From the NCBI GenBank assembly GCA_027596075.1, contig JADGJC010000226.1, forward strand, positions 2,323 through 50,621: DNA of 48,299 nt. Reading direction: 5' to 3'. The translations under genes and the position numbers were made by a program. The DNA comes from Rhizophlyctis rosea (taxonomy: Eukaryota; Chytridiomycota; Chytridiomycetes; Rhizophlyctidales; Rhizophlyctidaceae). Each line of letters begins with the position of its first letter. Position 1 is the stretch's first letter. Shown here piece after piece: positions 11,677-23,030 of the stretch. The notes beneath the pieces are model-generated. The model worked only from the letters and a program-made list of their open reading frames with translations. It had not been told where the DNA came from and did not search any database.

Positions 11677-14600
11677 ATGTCAGACGAGGAGATGTCCGCC
11701 ACGTCGGCCACCGGTAAGACTATTGGCATTCTGCCAGTTAGAGAATCAGTTTCTAAAACTTTTCTTATCCTCCCGTATAACCGCCCTTCCAGACGTGGCA
11801 CAATCACCTGTCAACAATGCATTTGTAAACTTCGGTGAACCACTCTCAGTACCCCTCGTCGTTCGCGGTGCATCGGGTGCGGAAGTTTTGGTTGAGCCCG
11901 AACCACTTCCTTCGGGAGGCAACTCTGAATCGGATGGCTTGAAGGCCGATGAGAAGCATGGAAGTGACGTCCATGTAGAGGATCTGGAAGCGAACATTCT
12001 CACGGGGGTGCCTATCCTGCGTGCATTGTCCCGGTCCAGAAGCAAAGTAGCGGTGCACCCCTCTGGGATAGATCCTGAGACAGACGATTTCGATCTTGAA
12101 TTGTTCTTGAAGACTCAATTGCAGAAGGCTGGGGACAAGGGTTTCAAGGTGTGTTCGGAACTTTCTTGGCATCAGTTCCCATCGAACCAACTGACCCATG
12201 CATCTTATATTTACTGACAGGTTGCCGAAGTCATCTTGACGTACAAGGTTTGCGCATTCATCGATGATGGCAGCACGGCTTTCTTCTGACCGTATTTGTG
12301 TTTTAGGACTTGTCCGTGTATGGGGCACCTTTGGTGACACCCTTCATTGAAACAGTAGGGATCAAGATCTTCAAATCCTTGAATCCCATCCCACTGTTCG
12401 CAAATCTGCTCCGTACCGTCACTGGGACAAAGTAAGCTCAATGTGCTTGGGAACCCATCACGCTCATATTGAACATCTGGAAACATAGGAAACCGGTTCA
12501 GCATCGACAAATCATCATGCCAATGTCAGGATTCGTCAAGCCTGGAGGTAGGCCCGGAATCTTCCAAATGAACGGGAGGTACTCGCGAGCTTATGCCTAC
12601 TTGCGACTAGAAATGACGCTGGTCCTGGGGAGACCAGGCGCAGGCTGTTCCACTCTTCTGCGCGTGCTGGCGAACCTCAATGATGGGTTATCAAAAGTGG
12701 ATGGCGATGTTCTGTACAATGGAATTGATCGAGATACCTTCAAGCGGGACTATTCCGCTTATATCGCATACAGTCCGGAAGACGGTAATGTAAGCAAAAT
12801 CATGCTGTTCAGAGTCAAGGAATCTGATCGGGCATGATCGTTCCTTTGTATCGCAGATCCGCATTATCCTGGTTTGACAGTACGACAAACCTTGCGCTTC
12901 GCTCTGGAATGCCGAATTGGAGGGGTTCTGCAGGGCACTATCTCCGAGGCGATTGAGCAACGCATCAAAGTCCTTGTTCGAGTGTTGGGTTTACGCAATT
13001 GTGTTGATACCAAAGTCGGAGATGAAAACATTCGTGGATGTTCAGGGGGAGAAAAGAAGCGTGTCTCCATTGCGTAAGCACATAGTGGAAATAATATTGC
13101 GACGTGCAATACCTAACTTACATTTGGCTGCCACTAGGGAACAACTGTGCAGCGGCTACACTCTCGGCTTTTGGGACGGAAGTACAAAGGGTCTGGACTC
13201 TTCTTCTGCCCTTGACTTTGTTCGTGCGCTCCGTACAACGACCAATGTGTTCAATACCGCCAATGTGGTTTCCCTGTATCAAGCATCAAAAGATATTTAC
13301 GACCTCTTTGATCGTATCATATTGATGGCGAACGGCCGCTGCATATACTTCGGACCCGCCAAAGAGGCTAAACCGTACTTTGAATCTCTTGGTTTTTACT
13401 GCCCAACACGGAAAGTGACGCCGGACTTCCTTACCGCTATCACGGAGCCGACGGAAAGAGAGTTGCAGAAGGATTTCACGGGTTGGGTGCCGACCACTCC
13501 TGAGGAGTTTGAGAACGTGTATCGGAAGAGCTCTGTATTCCAACGTATATGTGAGGAACAGCAGGATTTGTTGGATCGAATTTCACGAAAGGAGCATGCG
13601 GAGGAGTTCCAACAAAGTAAGTGAGGGCACGATGCATTGGCTCACGATGACCGTTGCCGCTGTCTAACTCAAATGCATAATCAAACAGAGATATCCACCA
13701 ATAAAGAGCTTGTCGGCCGCAAGAACTTGGTCAAAACACATTACTCGACGACATTGAAACAACAATTCATGGCAAATGTGCGTCGCCAACGGTCGCTGAA
13801 AGCTGGCGATGTCGGGCAAATATTTGCATTGATCTTCAATGCAATTATGGCAATCATTGTCGGCTCTTGCTTCTTCAAATTGCAAAACAACTCTGCCGGC
13901 GCCTTTTCAAGGGGTGGAGCTCTCTTTTTCGGTATCATGTTCAAGGTAAGGGTGTCGTGCCGTTGGCAACCTCCAAATTTTTATGGCAACTGACTTGTCG
14001 CTCTACATGCAGTAGGTATACTTGATTGTTTAGAATTTGAAGACGGGCGGGTTGTACTGACGTTGCATTTCACAGCTGTTTCAGTTCCATGGCGGCGGTT
14101 CCTATGGTGATCACTGGGCGTGCTGTCAGCGCCAAGCATCGAACATATAAACTCTATCGAACGTTTTTGGAACCCATGTGTACGCAATGGGCGGACATGC
14201 CTTCAGCTCTGATGCAAGTGCTGGTGTGGAGCTGCGTGAATTACTGGTAGTTGCTTTCTTCATTTGCACATCGGGGACCTTACAATGGCATTTACTCTGT
14301 GATCCTCGGTTTCATTTCCAATCAGGATGGTCGGCCTGAGGAAATCTGCCTCCGCGTTTTTCACATATGTGTTGATCGTATTTATGACCAACCAATCCTT
14401 TGGAGGCATCATTCGGTAAGACTCCGTCTTACGGTCAAAAGCCACAGATATGAAGGCTAACATGCTAGTGCAAGGCTTATCGCATCCTTTTCTCCGAGTC
14501 TGGAAGTGGCAAATCAGATCTCCTCGGTGGTCCTCCTCGTATGCATCTTATATACGGGCTACAGCATTCCATATATAACAATGAAACCATGGTTTAAATG

Positions 14601-17600
14601 GATCTTTTGGATCAATGTAAGTTGAGGCCCATGCATCATCTTTGGTTCACTACAATTAGTCTTGACGCTACTTCCGCATTTCCCTTGCTGTATTCAAAAC
14701 TGTTTTCTTTTGTCAACAGCCGCTCAGCTATGGGCTCAAAGGCTTATTGGAAAATGAGTTTACCGATACGGAAATTGACTGCAGCAATGCTTTTTTGCCG
14801 GCAGGGCCTGGGTACACCGACCCCACGTATCGCGCTTGCGCAGCTCTCAAAGGGGGAGCACCTGGCGAGGACCATGTCAATGGTTTATCATACTTGCGCC
14901 ATCAGTATGGCATAGGTGAGCATTGGAAAGGAGCAAAATGACACCATCACACTTACCGTGACTGACTACCATCATCCCCAATAGCATCATACAACCTCTA
15001 CTGGAATGTCTTGATTCTTCTGGGCTTCTGGCTCCTGATTTCCATTTCTATGGGCTTCGTCGCTGTGTTCATAGACTACAGTCCTCGACGATTCAGTGTT
15101 AACGCCTGGAAGAAGCGCCGTCATCTTGCTGGTAGACCTAAATGCGCAAAGAAGGTCAAACCAGCACAGGGAAATGAGGTGGATGAGAAGAATCAAGTGG
15201 AGATGACTGAAGGTTGGTAGGACTGGCGATGTGAAAAATTGGTGTCTGTTACTCATTCATCGCTTTAGGAGGAGCTGAGGAAGGTTCGGCAGACGTTTCG
15301 CTCTCCAAGTCCGAAGACTTCACATGGTGGGATATATCTCCGTTTGCATCACGTCGAATTCGCGTTAATCCCATTGCAGGAAGCACATTGACTACGATGT
15401 GCAAGTGAAGGGCGCCGCGCGGAAACTGCTGAACGACGTATCTGGCTTCGTACGATCTGGCCAATTAACGGCACTTATGGGTTCTTCCGGAGCCGGCAAA
15501 ACGACGCTCATCGATGCCGTCACTCAGCGCAAAACCATTGGCAAGCTGACTGGTCACATCTATGTTGGGAAAATACCGCAGGGGCCAGACTTCAAGAAGA
15601 TCACCGCCTATTGCGAGCAAATGGACGTTCACAATCCGTGGTGCACCGTCCGTGAGGCTTTGAGGTTCTCCGCGTATTTGAGGCAGCCAACTACAGTCTC
15701 GAAGGCAGAGAAGGATGCATATGTGGAGAAGATCATCAAAATTCTGGAGCTGGATCCCATCGTGGATGCAGTGATTGGCAGTGTTGGAGGTGAAGTTGGT
15801 ATCTCATTGGAGCAGAGGAAGCGTGTGACAATCGGAGTTGAGTTGGTGGCTAGACCAAAAATTGTCTTCCTGGGTATGTAGAATACGAATCATTCAATCC
15901 ATGGGGCCCAGGTCGTCTGCATTTTCCGGTGAAAGATCTGCGATTCTGACTAGGAGTTTCAGACGAGCCTACTTCCGGTCTTGATTCGCAAGCATCATTT
16001 ACGATCGTGCGTCTTCTGAGAACCTTAGCCGACTCTGGGCAGGCAATCTTGTGTACTATCCATCAACCATCTGCTGTTTTGTTCCAGCAGGTACTATTGA
16101 TCTCGCCTTTACATGTAATTGCCCCAACTTCTTAAACTTCTTTTGTTCATTCATAAAGTTCGATTCTCTCCTCATGCTGGCGCGGGGTGGTAGAACCGTC
16201 TACTTTGGCGAGCTCGGTCCAGATTGCGCTACTCTTCTTTCATACTTCGAACGTTTTGGTGCCCCACCTTGTCCGCCGACCGCCAACGTTGCTGAATACA
16301 TTCTGGACGTCGTAGGCGCTGGCGCAGCAAGAGCGGAAAGCAGCAAAGATTGGCCGGCGTTGTGGGTGAGCAAAACTATCTTCAATCTTGCTGCAACTTC
16401 ACAAGCGATGGCCTCATCCGCTCGCAACTTTCCAGAAAGAATCACGGGAATATCAGCAGCGCTTGGCGGACATCGATTCGATCCGTGGTTGTCCAGACAC
16501 GCAAGCGATTGATGTCAGCGACAAGCAGAGGAGCGCTGCCGCGCAGGATAAAGAGAAAGTGCAGAGCTTGTCAACTTGGAGTGCCTTCAAGATCGTTTGG
16601 AGCCGGATGTTGCTTGGCTATTGGCGAAATCCCGAATACAATTTTGGAAGGATTCTAAGTGAGTGGAGCCTTCATATCGGCGCGCAACCGCTGTCTGTTT
16701 GTCACTCATACCTCATCCACTTACCTGTCATCCTGCAGCTCAAATCACCTGCGCACTCCTCATCGGCTTTTCTTACTTCCAATTGGGCAACACTGCGACC
16801 GACTTGCAGAACAAAGTCTTCACAATCTTCATGGCCGTTTCTATTGGCGCCCAGCTGATCAATCTGGTCCAACCAAACTACATCAAGAATCGTGCCTTCT
16901 TCTTGCGTGAACGTTCCGCCGGCTTTTATGGTCCACAGTCGTTCGGAATCAGCATCTTATCAGCTGAATGGCCATTCGCGTTGGTAGCATCGACCTGCTT
17001 CTTTTTGCCATTCTACTATTTGGTGAACGTGAGTGTGGAGTTTAGCTTTGGTGGTCGAAAGGAGATTGTCATACTAATTTGGTGTCCTAGCTCAATCATG
17101 ACCGGGCGGGATATTTTTGGTAATATATCTCTGGTCCAAAATTGTTTTCCTTCAGTTCCTGCATCCTCTGACGTCTATGGCACTTCACCAACCCAGGCTT
17201 GCTCTCTGCCTCTTCCACTTCTTTGCCATGTCATTGGGCCAGACAATAGGTATGCGAGCAGGACCTCGATTTAGTGCTGGACTGTTGGGCGGAGCTCTCA
17301 TACCACAAACGACTTTACTAATCTCTCCTGAACTTTCAGCCTCCTTCTCTCCAAGTGTACAGATTGCCGCTATCTGCAACCCGATTGTCCTTTCGATACA
17401 GATGCTGTTCTGCGGAGTGACAAGTAAGTCCGAACGCGACGCACAACCCGCCAATACAGATGTCCCAGTCAACTCATTACTCGACGTCTCTACTTCAGTT
17501 ACATACACCAACATGCCCAAGTTCTACCGTTCCTGGCTTTATTGGATCAATCCGTTCCATTATTTCATCGAGGGAGTGGTCGGCAATGAACTTGGTCTGG

Positions 17601-17987
17601 TACCCGCCACATGTGGTGGCCCGGATGTAGTAAGAGTTGTCCCCAAGCCAGGAATGACTTGCGGCGACTACTTTGCCCCCTTCTTCAATATGGGTGGACC
17701 GGGTCAACTGGTCGATCCGTTAGCAACTGACGAGTGCGGATACTGTATGCTGAAAGTCGGTGATGATTTCCTGACTGGACTGGTAAGCCTCCTGCGAGAA
17801 AAGAAGTGCAGAAAACGAAAGCTTGGGTGGGTCGGAGGAGAAGGTTTCTGACCAAGTTCCTCACTCAACCTTGTAGGGCTGGTCCTACGACCATCGCTGG
17901 CGTAATCTGGGCATCTTGTTCGCCTTCTTCTGCATCAATTGCATTGTCATCAACATCTTTATCAGGCTGTATCGCGGTGGGCGTTGA
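11677..17987 (+). CDS. Full-length Pdr-type (ABCG) multidrug efflux ABC transporter
   Basis: I place 25 exons: 11677-11713, 11793-12148, 12221-12247, 12307-12431, 12489-12547, 12611-12784, 12857-13073, 13138-13616, 13689-13945, 14076-14246, 14326-14415, 14469-14616, 14720-14915, 14985-15212, 15269-15326, 15380-15873, 15963-16090, 16159-16365, 16436-16658, 16739-17028, 17091-17119, 17197-17249, 17340-17423, 17499-17782 and 17877-17987. The product is about 1507 residues with (NBD-TMD)2 order. NBD1 has the Pdr-style degenerate Walker [10 protein letters not shown] (208-216), with Cys for Lys, and the signature [10 protein letters not shown] (321-330). NBD2, near residue 910, has GSSGAGKTT, then [15 protein letters not shown] and [12 protein letters not shown]. 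Membrane helices follow each NBD (for example [18 protein letters not shown] and [19 protein letters not shown]). The family exports lipids and xenobiotics across the plasma membrane. One junction (exon 9 to 10) is a base out of frame, as described in the findings. The substrate is unknown. Confidence 0.92.
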
Positions 17988-18398
17988 CGCCGCATCAGAG
18001 GCAGCGTTGTATCAATACAAACCAATGATTATGACTATTTACTTGAAAACGGATCCACATGGTACTCGAGATACATTTCGGAACTTTCACACTTTCATTG
18101 TGTAGACGCCAAGAACACATATCGGAATATTGAGCGTGAGGCTTTTTTGAAATTTGAGCATACGGATGACATTACCACGCAAGAGGTCAACATGGGAAAG
18201 AGGAACTCAATTGCGATTTCATTTTGTATAAGACAGGCACGACACTCACAACGGAAATTGACTGCGGAGCATCCCAAATCAATCAAATGGTGACACTTGA
18301 GCGGTAAAGGCTGGGCAACTTCCTTTGACAAGAACCCGTGCATTAGGTCCTGAATAGGGCATTCAATCTAATGAACACCATCTGTTGACAAAATCTGT
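17988..18398. other. 411 bp between convergent genes, nothing seen
   Basis: These are the 3' flanks of the ABC transporter and of the SDF2-like gene. I see no open frame with recognisable features. Confidence 0.4.
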
Positions 18399-19486
18399 TT
18401 ATTCAATGGATGCGTAGTATATGCCCTCCGTTGCCACCCATGTCTCGCTTGCTCCAGCACTCGGCGAACCACTGATTTCCAATTGACCTGATTGGGATGG
18501 GTGCATGATCTTAGTTTACTTGATCTGAGAAACACTGTTCACGAAATGCACGAACCTGGGATTGGGTGTCGATATTGCCGGTCCGCAGCACTACTTAGCC
18601 ACTTCTTTGTTTGAACGTGCTCTGAAGTAATGGTCAAATTCAACAACATTCCAGCCGCTGGTCCAACATGAAGAACAACTCACGCAACCGGATTGGAGAT
18701 TCTCTCAACCAGTATTTCGCCTTCTTATCTGTGCAAAAAACTTGCCAATTGTCCCCTTTGAAACTATGAGTTTTAGCCCTCATCACCATGGCATGGCACC
18801 AGATTACAAAATATACCATAATCGTAACCGGCGTATGCAGACACTTCCTGCTTTTGGGAGATTGGAGATGCATGATTGTCGTGGCTGTGCAGCCGGGTAT
18901 CTGTGTTCAAATGCTGCATTGAAAGTGATACTCATGAGGCCGTCTGAATTTGAGTGACATTTCAGCAACAGTAAGGTACCGATAATGTTATCACCGCGTT
19001 GCATGGGACTGGTTGCCTGGACGGTGAAAGAGGACCGGATATAAGAAACGTGTGTAAATGTGAGAGTGAACTTATGGGAATATATACCCTCTTCGTCGCG
19101 CTTCCTCCCCAAAACCGGCATGGATAATCCAATAGCTGTTCGGGTCGTCGCCGTTCTGAAAACCAGTGACGGACTGCTGGCCGCTCCCCGAACCATAGTT
19201 TATGCTGCGAATTTCGTTCAATAACGTAGACCGAACGTGAACAGTAAGTATTATACATACCCGTGTGAGTGAAGGCGGAAGCCAGTCTGCAAAGTTGGCG
19301 CGTGAATTCAAATGAGAAACAATAACATCTATTGATGGAGCAAACACCGACCTGTTGGTGCGAAAGCTTGACGGCGGAGGAGTAAGAGACTTTTTCAAAT
19401 TCTTCCTCCACAACAAATGCCTTCTGGTCGGCTGCTAGCACGGCTGTGATAGTTGCTAGGACCGCCAATAAAGTACTACGAAGCAT
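18399..19486 (-). CDS. SDF2: SDF2-like ER luminal protein with three MIR repeats
   Basis: Eight exons (19486-19352, 19286-19261, 19204-19088, 19016-18980, 18913-18829, 18755-18684, 18621-18556, 18487-18399) give 208 residues, about the length of animal and plant SDF2 (about 211). An N-terminal signal peptide (MLRSTLLAVLATITAVLA) precedes three MIR repeats: KLSHQQTGFRLHSHG, ITLSHLNTDTRLHSHD and IRLQHVQTKKWLSSA. The family block YGSGSGQQSVTGF and the ending ASETWVATEGIYYASIE are also present. MIR repeats are shared with the PMT protein O-mannosyltransferases. SDF2 works with ER chaperones in protein quality control and is commonly a target of the unfolded protein response. No HDEL-type retention signal is present at the C-terminus. 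Exon 2 is only 26 nt. The last base could be 18399 or 18400 by my count. The gene is divergent from the three-repeat protein gene at 19828. Confidence 0.93.
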
Positions 19487-19827
19487 TTCTGTTGTTAGCT
19501 GTATTTAGTTACTGATTTTTGGAGATGTACAGTCTGCTAGAATCGCAGGTGTCCACAAACAGTTGGGAAAGTGTCGCGTCGTTTTGGTCCTGGTAGTTGG
19601 GGGGCTCGGGGGCCAGAGCCGCCAGACGGCGCGGCCCGTGTCCCCAGCCTCAATGCCGCATGCGTGGCATTTTCCCACGCGTTTCGTAACAGACTAACAG
19701 TTCGCTTCACACCCTGCACCACCTTGTCAGATAAAATCTTGCATCTAGCGCGGAGTTCTGGGATAGTAGGAGTCGATGTAGACGCCAATACTTTTCATCA
19801 ACATTCCTACTACAGTCACTCTTCACA
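19487..19827. promoter_or_regulatory. 341 bp divergent promoter region with inverted GCGTGG/CCACGC pair
   Basis: This region lies between two outward-facing start codons. At 19662-19680 a GCGTGG and a CCACGC face each other across a 7-base spacer, next to an ACGCGT (19677-19682). CCACG is the half-site bound by ER-stress factors in animals and plants, which would suit SDF2, but the link is inference only. Confidence 0.35.
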
Positions 19828-20510
19828 ATGGAATTCATCCTCGTCTTCTCCCAGCTCAAGTCTGCTTTTCAAGCAATGACAGGCGATATGGAAGCCGCCA
19901 CAAAAACTCAACAGCAATTCATCGACGGCTGCTCTGCCATACCTGTGGTTTCGCAAGTGAAATCTGCCGTCCAGGCCTCCTTGGGCGACATGGAAGGCGC
20001 TACCAAAACTCAACACGATTTCACGCGTCAGTGCGTGGGCGTCTCGCAGGTCCGGTCATTGGTGGAAGCCTCCCTCGGCGACGCCGACGCAGCGACGGCA
20101 ACGCAGCTGGAATTCATCAATGGTCCTGGATTGAAGCAGGCAGCGGTTGTGGTGGGGGCGGCTATGCATGCACAGGCTATGGTTGGGGCATTCATATCCG
20201 CCGCTGCAAGTGAGGGCTGTCGCAACACCCTTACTTCTGGTGAGCATCATCCTTCAGTGCCAAAGCCTTCCGAAGATTTTTTTTTGGCGTTCTTCATGTT
20301 TCAAGCATAATTTGTGCCTTCACAAGCCGTCATTGAAAGGCTATACTCACTACCCAATTGCCCACATCCCTACCTTCTTTTCTCCAAGGACCAGCCACTC
20401 CCTCACCACCAGAAAACTCCAAACCCTTATGCGACGCTTGCGCATACGCGGAGCGGTATTGCACGTGTGATTTGCAAGAAACGGAGAGGGAAAGGGAGCA
20501 TTTTGAATGA
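19828..20510 (+). CDS. Small protein with three tandem ~33-residue repeats, Cys-rich tail uncertain
   Basis: Exon 1 runs from the ATG at 19828 to a donor at 20209|GTGAGG or, reading through, at 20239|GTGAGC. It encodes three degenerate copies of a unit: FSQLKSAFQAMTGDMEAATK, then VSQVKSAVQASLGDMEGATK, then VSQVRSLVEASLGDADAATA. Each copy is followed by TQxxF. A hydrophobic Ala/Val-rich helix comes after (VVVGAAMHAQAMVGAFIS). Similar GDxEAAxxTQ repeats occur, as I recall, in scattered eukaryotic hypothetical proteins of no known function. The best last exon is 20395-20510, which keeps phase with either donor. It gives a Cys-containing acidic end (CDACAYAERYCTC, then EREHFE). A different acceptor would give a basic tail from another frame. 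The N-terminal repeats are sound; the C-terminus is not settled. Confidence 0.65.
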
Positions 20511-20759
20511 AAGATGACAAGCAGACAGCAGCATTGCTAGTACAGGAAAGCATTCGGAAGTCGGCCGTGCACATATTCACATATGACATATTTGTGTAAA
20601 AAGATAAGCACCGCGTTGATCATCAGCTTTTTCCATATTCGTTTCAGTAAGGGTGAACAATGATTGAGCATGTCGATAATGTACTTTACATTGACTATTT
20701 GTAATATTTACACGGGTTTTTACGTATGGTTTGGTAAGTCTGGTATATTCCTACTGCCC

Positions 20760-22011
20760 TCATGCTGCGATGGTCCCATTTCCACCCGCAGCACACCGAG
20801 CCCTGAGTAGCTCAACCTCCCTCACCAAGGCCTCTTTCTCAGCCTGAAGCTGTGTAACATATGCACAAGCATGTCGCAAAACCTCCACACCATCCTTTCC
20901 TTCATCATTGCCCATACCAGGCTGGTTCACATTCGTCAAGGTCCCAACGGCACGGACCCAGTACTTGAGAGTGTGCTGGCGGCGGCGTTCAGCGTACTTG
21001 AGTTCACGGATTGGTGGAGATGGAGCAGGGGTTGGGATGTTGGCGGCTGGTGCTAGCGTTCGAGGTTGAGAAAGACGCAATGCAATGTTGGGGGGCAAGG
21101 CAAACACCGGGCTGGGTGGTGCGGGTGAGATGGCCGTGGGTGGAGTGGTAGGACGTGCAGTGGAGGGTAGGGACGGGGATGGTGATGGAAGGGGAAGAAG
21201 TGCACGGAGTGGTCTTACATCTGAGTGTGAGGTCAATAAAAATTTGCTGTTGTAAATGGGTTGCCGAAAGGGGCATTTCCCTAGTTTTGTTCTTACCTGA
21301 TGTATCACTGGTACGACGAGGTCGCCCACGAACGGTATTGCCGCATATGGAGGCGGAGTAGCTTGGGTAAGGTGCAAAGCGAGGACTTGTTGACCGTTCT
21401 GTGTCCAGAGGGGGACTGGTTGATGTTGGAGGTTGGTTGCCTTGGGGCAAGTCCGTGATCAACATTTGTTGTGCGGGCAGGGAAGGAATGTCTTGAGGGT
21501 TGAAGGCGAGGAAGGAACTTGAAGGTGATGTGTCGGTGAATACATCATCTTGGAAGCCCAAGGCGGACGCCAAGGTTCCAGAGACATTGCTGATGTCAGG
21601 CGAGCACAATAGATCGAACAATGATTCTGAAGTAGACAGAACATCGTCACTCAAAGAATTTGACGCGGGCGAACTGGCGATTTCGGTATTATCGGATGCC
21701 GACGGAGATGGAGGGGGAGTGAAATGGGCTCGCTCAAAAGCGACTGCTGAACCATCTCCATACGTGCGGTGGTTGCATTGACACGTGGACGGTGCGGATG
21801 CGGACCATTGTGGGAAAGACGGGGATACAGGGGATGAGAGTGTGGAAGACTTGAAAGCAACAGACTGCGTGGGATGATTGGGTGGGTAGCAAGGTCGATC
21901 TTCCGCCAGCGGGAGGCGACTCCGTGGTTCATAACTACCACACGTTTGGTGTCCGTTTACCGACGCGTATGCGGGCAGACGCGACGGAAAGTAGGGATTG
22001 GTAATTGTCAT
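20760..22011 (-). CDS. Basic helix-loop-helix transcription factor
   Basis: Two exons, 22011-21297 and 21220-20760, encode 391 residues; the 76 nt intron has a GTAAGA donor. The first 300 residues are Ser/Pro/Thr-rich and probably disordered, with acidic Ser-rich patches suited to activation. The C-terminal DNA-binding domain (about 312-365) has a basic/helix-1 segment ELKYAERRRQHTLKYW, a loop with Asn/Gly/Pro, and helix 2 GVEVLRHACAYVTQLQ. Helix 2 runs straight into a heptad-like extension (KEALVREVELLRARC), so this is bHLH or bHLH-zip. The basic region keeps Glu-Arg-Arg-Arg, which favours E-box binding, although the usual upstream His is absent. An in-frame extension reaches back to 22464, but 22011 begins the conserved-looking Pro/Ser region and is preferred. 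The targets are unknown. Confidence 0.8.
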
Positions 22012-22073
22012 GCTTGGGAGAGTTCTGAGGAACGGATTATGGAAGACTGCAGAGAGTGCGCGATTTTTGCTGC

Positions 22074-22111
22074 TGGCGGACGTAAGAGATATTATATGCG
22101 AATTCATTGGT
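22074..22111 (-). promoter_or_regulatory. Duplicated promoter module, copy 1 (GGACGTA ... ATTGG)
   Basis: The sequence reads TGGCGGACGTA on the plus strand, followed 15 bases later by GCGAATTCATTGGT. It lies about 63 bp upstream of the bHLH start codon. ATTGG is an inverted CCAAT box, so on the gene's own strand the order is CCAAT and then TACGTCC. Confidence 0.4.
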
Positions 22112-22237
22112 TGGTCCTCTTGGTGGGGTTGTATCGCTAAGGAAGGTTGAGAAAGGACATGCGGTCTTCCTTTCACAAGCCCAATGCCCAATGCCCCATC
22201 CAACCCCGCAACCCCTCGATTGTGACATTTTCGCTGG

Positions 22238-22270
22238 TGGCGGACGTAGCGTGCAAGCGATTTCATTGGT
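22238..22270 (-). promoter_or_regulatory. Duplicated promoter module, copy 2
   Basis: TGGCGGACGTA recurs here, followed by GCGATTTCATTGGT, in the same orientation as copy 1 and about 164 bp further upstream of the bHLH gene. The shared parts are the two ends, while the spacer differs in sequence and length. That suggests two conserved binding sites rather than a simple recent duplication. Confidence 0.4.
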
Positions 22271-22597
22271 GTGTGTAACAGATGTGTGACAGATTCGCTG
22301 CGCCTAAGTTTGTGTTCCACACCAATTTTGGCATATGGGGTCCCGTTACAAATGGCAGTCCGGGTTGTGACGAATAACGTGAGCGGGGCTCTGAGGTTGC
22401 ATTGTCGGCGGTCGCCAGCTGTCAGCGGTTTCAACATTTTCCCCAGAAAGACTAGAAAGCCCAACTTCCCTCACTCGCCCCCGGCAATTGCCTGACCGGC
22501 GTCAACTGCGTCAGGAAAACTTGCACAATGTTTAGTTGGCAAGGATTTTGGCTCCTGACCCTATAAGCTTAGTCACGCACAGGAAGCAATTCCGCAC

Positions 22598-23030
22598 ATG
22601 ACCCCTGTAGTAGTGGTGCTGGTCCTCATTATGCTGTCCTATGGGGCAGCAGATAAAACACCCATCAATTCAAATGGGCGAGCGCTGTCCATAGGACCAA
22701 CCGAGACATTAAGGACTGGAAGATCTGCGTGTCTACGCGCGTCAAGAAGCATTACATCTGTGACTCTCTGATGATAGCATTTGAAGAGAAGTTGATGGAA
22801 AGGCACAATATGGAGGAATTAACGAAACTGCAACAATGGTGAGATGAGGAGGGAGCCCCGCAATCACATGAGTATATAAGAACAATCAGGAACAAGTGTA
22901 CCGAGATCGGATGCTGGGCAAGGTGCACGCAGATAGTGGACTTTATTGGGACAAGGCCGATTATATGGAAAGGTGGAGAAAAGATTCCGGCAGGAGTAAT
23001 GGACTTGAGTGTTGAGATGGGTCGACACTA
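22598..23030 (+). other. Possible gene relic in a 1.9 kb intergenic region
   Basis: Between the bHLH and BAP31-like genes (22012-23951) there is no complete gene. Several adjoining frames here read like protein: MTPVVVVLVLIMLSYGAA from 22598, then WKICVSTRVKKHYICDSLM and FEEKLMERHNMEELTK, then YRDRMLGKVHADSGLYWD and ADYMERWRKDSGRSNG. They are in different frames and the obvious splice sites do not bring them into phase. This could be an unrecognised short gene, a decayed gene or chance. I cannot name a family. Confidence 0.2.

Noticed and set aside
21004..22464. 486-codon minus-strand frame running through the bHLH gene
   Set aside because: It reads through the 76 nt intron and ends in the wrong frame; splicing at 21296/21221 restores the bHLH domain.
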